Below, one piece after another: positions 6,289 through 11,968 of a stretch of 11,968 nucleotides of DNA. Position 1 is the stretch's first letter, and each line of letters begins with the position of its first letter. The position numbers were made by a program, and so were the translations under genes. The DNA comes from Sphingomonas sp. (GTDB taxonomy: Bacteria > Pseudomonadota > Alphaproteobacteria > Sphingomonadales > Sphingomonadaceae): assembly GCA_003248865.1 (NCBI GenBank), contig QFPK01000040.1, positions 1-11,968 on the forward strand, read 5' to 3'. Under the pieces are notes generated by a model. That model saw only the letters and a program-made list of their open reading frames with translations. It searched no databases and had not been told where the DNA came from.

Positions 6289-7416
6289 ATGAACAGCCGA
6301 GCCTATCTTTCCTTTGGCGCCATAGCAGCGGTCGGCATCGTATCCGGCGTGTGGTGGATCGCTGGAGACTTGAACTCGCCGACGGCCCCTGCGGCGCGGC
6401 CGGGGACGGTCCAAGAAAATGCAGGAGCCGTCCCCGGCGATCTTAGAGTGAATGTCAAACAGGCGGCACAACTGGACATCCGGCTGGCTCCTGCGGTCGC
6501 TGTTGAAGACGCGCCGCTGGCGATCGTGCCGGCGGTGATCCAGCCTCCCGCGAATGCGCGTGTCGCGGTGGCGGCGACCTTCCCCGGCGTGGTGATGCGC
6601 ACGCTGGTCGTCGAGGGCGACACTGTGCGGCAGGGACAGCCGCTAGCGGTTATTTCCAGCCGCGAGGTGTTGATGATGGGGGCTGATCTGACGCGCGCGA
6701 ATGCACGTCTCGGAATCGCCAGGTCGAACGCCGCCCGCCTGTCACAACTCAGCCGCGAGGGTATCGTTGCCGGCGCTCGCGCCGACGAGGCCAGCGCAAT
6801 GGCCGTGGAAGTCAACGCCGACGTTTCCGAGAAAGTGCGGATCCTGCGCATGGTCAACGGTCATAGCGCGAGCGGCACCTATACGCTGACGGCTCCCATC
6901 GCAGGCCGTATCACGACCGCCAGCATCCAAACAGGAGGTTCGGTGGACGGAACGACCGCGCCTTATGTGATCGACGCGGTGAACCGCTACGAAGTGCTCG
7001 GCCAGTTGCCCGAACGACTGGTGGGGCTGATCCGCCCCGGAATGACCGTGCGGATCGACCCAGACATAAGGGGGCGCGTGACGGCGGTAGGATCGACGAT
7101 CGATCCGGCAACCCGATCAGCCAGTGTGAAGGCCGAAATCGCCGCTGGTTCAGGCATCATGGCCGGGCGGGCGATCAGTCTGTCGATTGCTGGCCCGGCG
7201 CCTGCCGGCGCGGTTGGCGTGCCGGCTACCGCAATCGCCACGGTGGACAACAGGACCGTCGTCTTCGTCGCCACCACGGGTGGCTTCGCAATGCGCGACG
7301 TAGAGATCGGCGGGACGGGCGGCGGCCAGGCCGTATTGCTGTCCGGCGTGAGGCCCGGCGAGCAGGTCGTCATCGCCGGCACGAGCGCGCTCAAAGCGCT
7401 CGCCCTGTCGCGGTAA
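6289..7416 (+). CDS. RND efflux periplasmic adaptor (CzcB/CusB-like membrane fusion protein)
   Basis: The 375-residue adaptor links the inner-membrane pump to the outer-membrane channel. It has an N-terminal membrane anchor or uncleaved signal (~8-25), the first lipoyl half (VAVAATFPGVV...VEGDTVRQGQPLAVISS, 92-124), an alpha-helical hairpin (125-190), the second lipoyl half (TYTLTAPIAGRITTASIQTG, 197-216), a beta-barrel (~226-300) with LPERLVGLIRPGMTVRI, and a membrane-proximal domain ending in GVRPGEQVVIAGTSALKAL. The layout matches HlyD_D23/CzcB-type proteins. It lacks the His-rich N-terminal segment and Met-rich metal site that mark some CzcB and CusB proteins, so the metal cannot be inferred. 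The start follows a weak AGG eight bases upstream. The permease gene begins seven bases after its stop. Confidence 0.92.
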   Translation: MNSRAYLSFGAIAAVGIVSGVWWIAGDLNSPTAPAARPGTVQENAGAVPGDLRVNVKQAAQLDIRLAPAVAVEDAPLAIVPAVIQPPANARVAVAATFPGVVMRTLVVEGDTVRQGQPLAVISSREVLMMGADLTRANARLGIARSNAARLSQLSREGIVAGARADEASAMAVEVNADVSEKVRILRMVNGHSASGTYTLTAPIAGRITTASIQTGGSVDGTTAPYVIDAVNRYEVLGQLPERLVGLIRPGMTVRIDPDIRGRVTAVGSTIDPATRSASVKAEIAAGSGIMAGRAISLSIAGPAPAGAVGVPATAIATVDNRTVVFVATTGGFAMRDVEIGGTGGGQAVLLSGVRPGEQVVIAGTSALKALALSR

Positions 7417-7423
7417 TCGGCCA

Positions 7424-10400
7424 ATGCTTCGCTCGCTGGTCGCGACTGCCCTGTCCTATCGTCTGCTCGTTCTTGCTCTGGCCCTGACAGTTGCGGGTCT
7501 CGGTGCCTGGGCATTCGTGAACCTGCCGGTCGATGCCTATCCGAACATCGCCCAGACGCAGGTCAAAATGATCCTGAAGGCACCCGGCATGACGCCCGAG
7601 GAGGTGGAGAGCCGCGTCATCACGCCGATCGAGATGGAGATGCTCGGCATCCCCAACCAGGCGATCCTACGCTCGACCGCCAAATATGCCATTGCCGACA
7701 TCACTATCGACTTCACCGATGGGACCGACATCTACTGGGCACGCCAGCAGGTCGCCGAGCGCCTCTCCGGCGTGCTGGCCGACCTGCCGGCTTCGGTCAG
7801 CGGCGGCCTCGCGCCGATTTCGACGCCGTTGTCCGACGTCTATATGTTCACGATCGAAGGGCCACTCAATCTCCAGCAGAAGCGCGAGTTGCTCGACTGG
7901 ACGATCCGGCCCGCGCTCAGGACCGTGCCCGGCGTCGCCGACGTCAATGCGCTGGGCGGTTATGTGCGGACATTCGAGGTCAGGCCCGATCCGGTGGCGC
8001 TCGCCAGCGCGAAGCTCTCGATCGCCGACGTGCGCGGCGCGATCGAGAGCGGCAACCGCAATGACGGCGCGGGCCGGCTCACGGCCGGCGAGGAATCGCT
8101 GATCGTGCGCGCTGTCGGCGCGATCCGCACGGTCGATGATCTCCAGTCGCTGGTCATCGCCAGTCGAGACGGCCGCATCATCCGTCTGGGCGATGTCGCG
8201 GCAGTCGGAACCGGCAGTCTCACTCGCTACGGCGCCGTCACCAAGAACGGCAAGGCCGAGGCGGTCGAAGGACTGGTCATTGCTCTGCGCGGCGCCGATG
8301 CCCGCCAGGTCGTCGACGGGGTGCGTGCCCGGCTGGAGGAAGTCGAAAAGACCCTGCCGGCCGGCACCCATATCGATGTCTTCTACGACCGATCCGACCT
8401 CATCGGCCGCGCCGTCGGCACGGTCGAGGAAGCACTGCTCGAAGCCACGATCCTCGTCGTCGTCCTGCTCATCCTGTTCCTGGGCGACTGGCGAGCCGCC
8501 GCGATCGTCGCCGCGACCCTGCCGATGGCGGCGCTCATCACCTTCCTGTTCATGCGCGGCATGGGCCTGTCCGCCAATCTGATGAGTCTGGGCGGCCTGG
8601 CCATCGCGATCGGGATGCTGGTCGATGGCGCGGTGGTGGTGGTCGAGAATATCGTCGAGCGGCTTGGGCGCGCGCATGAGGAAGGCCATCCGCGCCTCAA
8701 TCAGATTTTCCAGGCGTCAAGCGAGGTCATCGTGCCGGTCTCGGCTGGCATCGTCATCATCGCACTCGTCTTCCTGCCGCTGCTCGCTCTCCAGGGTCTC
8801 GAAGGCAAGCTGTTCGCGCCGGTCGCACTCACCATCGTCTTCGCGCTCGCTGGATCGCTGCTGCTGGCGCTGACGCTGGTTCCCGTCCTGTCGTCGTTCG
8901 GACTCAAGAGCGGTCATCATGGCGAGCCGTGGATCATGCGCCAGCTCTCGCCGCGCTATCATGCGCTGCTGGAAACTGCGTTCGCCCACAAGCGGGTGGT
9001 CTATGGCCTGGCGGCGGCGGGCCTGGTGATCGCCGGCATGGCCTATGGCGCGGTCGGCAAGACCTTCATGCCGACGATGGACGAGGGCTCGGTGATCGTC
9101 CAGCTCACCAAGTTGCCGTCGATCAGCCTCGATCAGTCGGTGACGGGCGACATGGCGGTGCAGCGCGCGCTGCGCGCCGTGCCCGAGGTGCAGGATGTGA
9201 TCGCCCGCGTCGGCTCCGACGAGATCGGTCTCGATCCGATGGGGCCGAACGAGACCGACAGCTTCGTGCGCTTGAAACCGCAGTCCGAGTGGCGCGGCGA
9301 TAAGGACTTCGTGGTCGGCGAAATGCGCAAGGCGATCGAGGGACTGCCCGGCATCCAGCCGAGCTTCACCCAGCCGATCGAGATGCGCGTGTCCGAGATG
9401 TTGACCGGCGCGCGCGGCGATCTTGCCGTCAAGATATTCGGCCCGGACCTGGCGACGCTCGGTGATCTTGCCGGGCAGGTCCAACACGCGCTCTCGGGCA
9501 TAAGCGGCGCCTCGGAAGTCCTGACCGTCGCCAATGACAGTGTTGATTATCTTCAACTCGACATCGATCGCGCGGCCGCCGGACGCTTCGGGATGCCGGT
9601 CGACCAGATGCAGGATGCGCTTCGCGCTCAGGTCGAGGGGGTTCGGGCCGGCATCGTCGCCGAGGGACAGAAGCGCGTGCCGATCGTCATCCGTGGAGAC
9701 GAGAGCCTGCGCTCCGATCCCGCCCGTTTTGCCGACCTGCAATTGCGCACGCCGGATGGAGGGTTGGCGCGCATCAGCGACATGGCTCGGGTTGAGACGA
9801 CACAGGGTCCGGTCAAGCTCGATCATGAGAACGGCTCCCGCTTCGCGCTGGTGCAGGCGTTCGTGTCTGGCCGCGATCTGGTGGGTTATGTCGATGAGGC
9901 CAAGGCGGCGGTCGCCGTAAAGGTGAAGCTGCCGGCCGGATACCGCATTGTCTGGGGCGGCCAGTTCGAGAACCAGCAACGCGCCTCAGCCCGGTTAATG
10001 CTGGTCATCCCGGTGGCACTGCTGCTGATTTTCTTCGTGCTCCTGGCGACGCTCCGGTCGCTGCGCGCCGCGATCCTCATCCTGCTCAACATCCCGTTCG
10101 CGATGGTGGGGGGTGTCGTTTCGCTCTGGGCGTCGGGCGAATATCTCTCGGTGCCCGCGTCGGTCGGGTTCATCGCTTTGCTCGGCATCGCCGTCCTCAA
10201 CGGCCTCGTGCTGGTGGCCTATTTCCGCCAACTGCTGGCCGAGGGCTACGGCATGGCCGAGGCCGTTCGGCAAGGTGCGGAGCGCAGGCTGCGCCCGGTG
10301 CTGATGACAGCGAGCATCACTGCCTTCGGCCTGGTGCCGCTCCTGTTCGCCAGTGGGCCGGGATCGGAAATCCAGCGTCCGCTTGCCATCGTCGTCATCG

Positions 10401-10495
10401 GCGGCCTCATCACCTCCACGCTACTGACGCTCGTGCTGTTGCCCATCCTGTTCGAGCGTTTTGGCGAGAGCGCCGGGGAAACCGAAAATGCCTGA
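7424..10495 (+). CDS. Heavy-metal efflux RND permease (CzcA/CusA family)
   Basis: The 1023-residue inner-membrane trimer subunit drives metal-cation export by proton antiport. It has the twelve-helix RND layout with two large periplasmic loops: N-terminal NLPVDAYPNIAQTQVKM (33-49); the proton-relay helix 4 motif AIAIGMLVDGAVVVVEN (393-409, D401, E408); LDPMGPNETDSFVRLKP (603-619); and the second-half loop EMRVSEMLTGARGDLAVKIFG. All are typical of the HME subfamily, and 1023 residues is the usual length. CzcA-type Zn/Co/Cd pumps carry DFG before the xxxDGA motif. Here the position is AIG, closer to CusA-type AIAIGAMVD but with DGA rather than DAA, so the substrate is left open. The last eight bases overlap the DUF3240 start. 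No frameshift is seen. Confidence 0.95.
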   Translation: MLRSLVATALSYRLLVLALALTVAGLGAWAFVNLPVDAYPNIAQTQVKMILKAPGMTPEEVESRVITPIEMEMLGIPNQAILRSTAKYAIADITIDFTDGTDIYWARQQVAERLSGVLADLPASVSGGLAPISTPLSDVYMFTIEGPLNLQQKRELLDWTIRPALRTVPGVADVNALGGYVRTFEVRPDPVALASAKLSIADVRGAIESGNRNDGAGRLTAGEESLIVRAVGAIRTVDDLQSLVIASRDGRIIRLGDVAAVGTGSLTRYGAVTKNGKAEAVEGLVIALRGADARQVVDGVRARLEEVEKTLPAGTHIDVFYDRSDLIGRAVGTVEEALLEATILVVVLLILFLGDWRAAAIVAATLPMAALITFLFMRGMGLSANLMSLGGLAIAIGMLVDGAVVVVENIVERLGRAHEEGHPRLNQIFQASSEVIVPVSAGIVIIALVFLPLLALQGLEGKLFAPVALTIVFALAGSLLLALTLVPVLSSFGLKSGHHGEPWIMRQLSPRYHALLETAFAHKRVVYGLAAAGLVIAGMAYGAVGKTFMPTMDEGSVIVQLTKLPSISLDQSVTGDMAVQRALRAVPEVQDVIARVGSDEIGLDPMGPNETDSFVRLKPQSEWRGDKDFVVGEMRKAIEGLPGIQPSFTQPIEMRVSEMLTGARGDLAVKIFGPDLATLGDLAGQVQHALSGISGASEVLTVANDSVDYLQLDIDRAAAGRFGMPVDQMQDALRAQVEGVRAGIVAEGQKRVPIVIRGDESLRSDPARFADLQLRTPDGGLARISDMARVETTQGPVKLDHENGSRFALVQAFVSGRDLVGYVDEAKAAVAVKVKLPAGYRIVWGGQFENQQRASARLMLVIPVALLLIFFVLLATLRSLRAAILILLNIPFAMVGGVVSLWASGEYLSVPASVGFIALLGIAVLNGLVLVAYFRQLLAEGYGMAEAVRQGAERRLRPVLMTASITAFGLVPLLFASGPGSEIQRPLAIVVIGGLITSTLLTLVLLPILFERFGESAGETENA

Positions 10496-10787
10496 CCTGC
10501 TTCTGACCTTCCATTGCGCGATCCGGGATACGGAGACGATCGTGGAAGCAATCCGCACCGTCGCGCGCGCGCCGATCCACGTCCGGGAAGATGCGGTGCG
10601 CGGCCGGGATTTCAGCGACGCGCGAACCGCCGAGCAGGTGACGGGCAATCTCCGGCGAAATGCGGTCGAGTTGATCGTCGCGGACACTATCCAGGACGAT
10701 GTGATCCGCGCGGTGACGAACTCACGCCACGAGCGCCCGGTGCGTTGGCGCGCCGTATCGGTCGTCAGTTGCGGGAGGATCGCATGA
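10488..10787 (+). CDS. DUF3240 family small protein of the metal-efflux operon
   Basis: The 99-residue soluble protein matches my memory of the DUF3240 family, small proteins commonly found beside HME-RND pumps in sphingomonads and other proteobacteria. The characteristic core is FSDARTAEQVTGNLRRNAVE (42-61), followed by LIVAD and a helix. The family is thought to have a PII/CutA-like ferredoxin fold, which would suit a trimeric metal- or ligand-sensing accessory, but no biochemical role is established that I can cite. ATG 10488 is preferred over an upstream start at 10461 because MPDLLLTFHC is a typical beginning of the family and the overlap with the permease stop (ATGCCTGA) indicates coupling. 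Its own stop overlaps the next gene by ATGA. No signal peptide is visible, so it should be cytoplasmic. Confidence 0.8.
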   Translation: MPDLLLTFHCAIRDTETIVEAIRTVARAPIHVREDAVRGRDFSDARTAEQVTGNLRRNAVELIVADTIQDDVIRAVTNSRHERPVRWRAVSVVSCGRIA

Positions 10788-11905
10788 GACTGACCGCACT
10801 GGCTCTGGCCATGCTGCTGATGCTTGCGCCGGGCATGCTGCATGCCCGACGGGCCGACCTACCGCCGGTCGAGAAAGTGAATGAAGCACTCGACAACCAT
10901 CCGACCGTCATGGCCGCCGCCGCACGGGTCGAGGCGGCGCGCGCACGGGGGGACATGCTGCGTAAAGGCGCCCATGAGACGACGGTCGCGGGCGGCTATG
11001 TTCGCCGCAGCGTCGACCGCGACGGCGGCTATGATGAGTTTGACGCGACCCTGTCCCGTCCGTTCCGTCTTCCCGGCAAGGCTGCGCTTGACCGCGAATC
11101 GGGTTCGGTGGGTATCGAGGTCGCGGAAAACCAGATGGAGGATGCCCGCCATCAGGCGGCGTTGATCCTGTCGGCACTCTGGCATGATTGGTTGACCGCT
11201 GGCAGCCACTATCGCAACGACCTCGACACGGTGCACTCGCTGGAAGCAGCTCTTACCGCCTTGCGTCGTCGCGTCCAGCTACGTGACGCCTCGGCGCTCG
11301 ATCTCGACCAGGCGTCTGCTGCGCTGGCGCAGGTTCAAGCTCAGGCTGCTGCATCGCTCTCTACGCGCGAGCAGGCGCGCGTGATTCTGGTCGCGACGTT
11401 TCCGGAGATACCGCTTCCTCCTGAGCCGGACGAACTCGCCTTGCCCGAACTGCCGACACAGAATCTCGAAACCATGCGGGCGCTGGTTGTCGAGCGCAGT
11501 CACGAGATTCGCGCCGCTGATCGCGAGGCGCAGCGATTGGCCGTCGTTGCGCGGCGGGTTCGGGCAGATCGGATAGCCGATCCCTCCTTTGGAGTCCGCT
11601 TGTTCAGCGAGCGTAGCGGCATGGAGCGAGGAGCAGGTGTGGTAGCATCCATCCCGTTAGGGGGCGGCTATCGCCGGGCGGCCACCGATGAGGCTTCGGC
11701 CGAGGCGAATGCCGCCCGTCTCGAACTTGCGAATATCCAGCGATCGGTCGCGGCTATCGCCGACGCGGACCTGTCCAATGCACGCACCCGACTGGAGGCA
11801 TGGCGAAGCGGGCAGGCATCGGCGCAAAGCGCCGCCGCCGCCGCCGGGAGGATGGAACGCGGCTATCAGCTAGGCTCAGGACTCATTGCGGCAGCCAGAA
11901 GATGA
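10784..11905 (+). CDS. CzcC-like outer-membrane efflux factor, C-terminus replaced by IS sequence
   Basis: This is the TolC/CzcC-type outer-membrane channel of the pump. A signal peptide (residues 1-20, MRLTALALAMLLMLAPGMLH, cleavage near HA-RR) is followed by the first OEP repeat (~35-205: PTVMAAAARVEAARARGDML, then SRPFRLPGKAALDRES) and part of a second (~230-363, with SFGVRLFSERSGMERGAGVV and IPLGGGYRRAA). The frame is normal up to ERGYQL (358-363), where family members usually continue GEGSLxxLLxARR. Here it turns into SGLIAAARR and stops, at exactly the point where an IS end begins. About 30-50 residues of the last helix and strand are therefore missing. GGGAGG (10773-10778) gives a strong ribosome site, and the start overlaps the DUF3240 stop (ATGA). 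The 373-residue product is likely to misfold or fail to insert; it is effectively a pseudogene. Confidence 0.88.
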   Translation: MRLTALALAMLLMLAPGMLHARRADLPPVEKVNEALDNHPTVMAAAARVEAARARGDMLRKGAHETTVAGGYVRRSVDRDGGYDEFDATLSRPFRLPGKAALDRESGSVGIEVAENQMEDARHQAALILSALWHDWLTAGSHYRNDLDTVHSLEAALTALRRRVQLRDASALDLDQASAALAQVQAQAAASLSTREQARVILVATFPEIPLPPEPDELALPELPTQNLETMRALVVERSHEIRAADREAQRLAVVARRVRADRIADPSFGVRLFSERSGMERGAGVVASIPLGGGYRRAATDEASAEANAARLELANIQRSVAAIADADLSNARTRLEAWRSGQASAQSAAAAAGRMERGYQLGSGLIAAARR

Positions 11906-11968
11906 CGATTGCGGCGATGCAGATGGCGGACATGAAGGTATGGGCGCATCGATCGTAGCGGGTGTGGA
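11873..11968 (-). mobile_element. IS5-family insertion sequence, end inside the outer-membrane factor gene
   Basis: The element appears to begin right after a CTAG (11870-11873), a target type known for the IS427 group of IS5 elements, which duplicate TA or a few bases. Its end reads GGCTCAGGACTCATTGCGG, a plausible inverted-repeat terminus. The other end and the target duplication lie outside the window, so the exact boundary (within a few bases of 11871-11873) is inferred from where the host protein loses its family pattern. Confidence 0.6.
11883..11968 (-). CDS. IS5-family transposase, C-terminal end (partial)
   Basis: The minus strand is open from the right edge and ends at TGA (11885-11883), encoding a tail that includes RYDRCAHTFMSAICIAA and ends VIFWLPQ. 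This is the typical C-terminus of sphingomonad and rhizobial IS5-family (IS427-group) DDE transposases, where RYDR and the hydrophobic CIAA stretch close the catalytic domain. Only 27 residues are visible. The stop lies about ten bases from the inferred IS end, as expected for these compact elements. In this group the transposase is often made by frameshifting between two frames, which cannot be judged here. Confidence 0.8.
   Translation of the reverse strand, partial: HTRYDRCAHTFMSAICIAAIVIFWLPQ

Noticed and set aside
7667..8689. 340-codon minus-strand frame inside the permease gene (and a similar 420-codon one at 8717-9979)
   Set aside because: Rich in Asp, Arg, Gln and His with no domain; antisense shadows of strongly supported RND permease codons.
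11841..11850. GCC triplet run (Ala repeat) near the end of the channel gene
   Set aside because: A short codon run in an alanine-rich helix of a GC-rich gene; not a meaningful repeat.
1..11968. CRISPR arrays, tRNA or rRNA genes, phage or toxin-antitoxin modules
   Set aside because: No spaced direct repeats, no tRNA cloverleaf or CCA-type ends, and no matching protein motifs seen anywhere in the window.

Overview
The window is GC-rich, densely coding bacterial DNA with translationally coupled genes (ATGA start/stop overlaps). Codon use, the HME-RND/DUF3240 gene order and an IS5-like transposase end together suggest an alphaproteobacterium, most likely a sphingomonad (Sphingobium/Novosphingobium/Sphingopyxis type). 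This taxonomic guess is an inference. The content looks like an accessory metal-resistance island, from a plasmid or a chromosomal island, with mobile-element scars in it.

Layout. Bases 1-427 hold no convincing gene; the first ~200 bases are AT-rich, and a 13-bp palindrome overlaps a TTGACA box upstream of the first operon. Bases 428-2472 hold chrB-chrA: a rhodanese/ChrB fusion coupled by ATGA to a two-domain chromate efflux transporter. Bases 2482-2736 (minus strand) are the C-terminal stump of a gene that looks like an MFS transporter; it meets a tiny IS3-OrfA-like scrap at 2743-2775. Bases 3030-4314 hold a cytochrome b561 and a VIT1/CCC1-type Fe/Mn transporter, probably one operon. Bases 4549-6239 hold an OmpR-type response regulator and its histidine kinase (ATGA overlap). 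Bases 6289-11905 hold a heavy-metal RND efflux system: periplasmic adaptor, inner-membrane permease, a small DUF3240 protein, and an outer-membrane CzcC-like factor that is cut off by an IS5-type element whose transposase runs in from the right edge.

How it works together. ChrA exports chromate; the b561 and VIT proteins plausibly deal with superoxide and with iron or manganese. The two-component pair most likely senses periplasmic metal and switches on the RND pump. A direct repeat with 11-bp period sits exactly between the kinase and the adaptor gene and is the best candidate binding site for the regulator. The pump as encoded here lacks the C-terminal end of its outer-membrane channel, so it may be inactive or may borrow another TolC-like protein. 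No wholly new system is evident. The most interesting points are the rhodanese-ChrB fusion, the non-canonical HME motif of the permease, the coupled DUF3240 gene, the candidate regulatory sites and the IS interruption.
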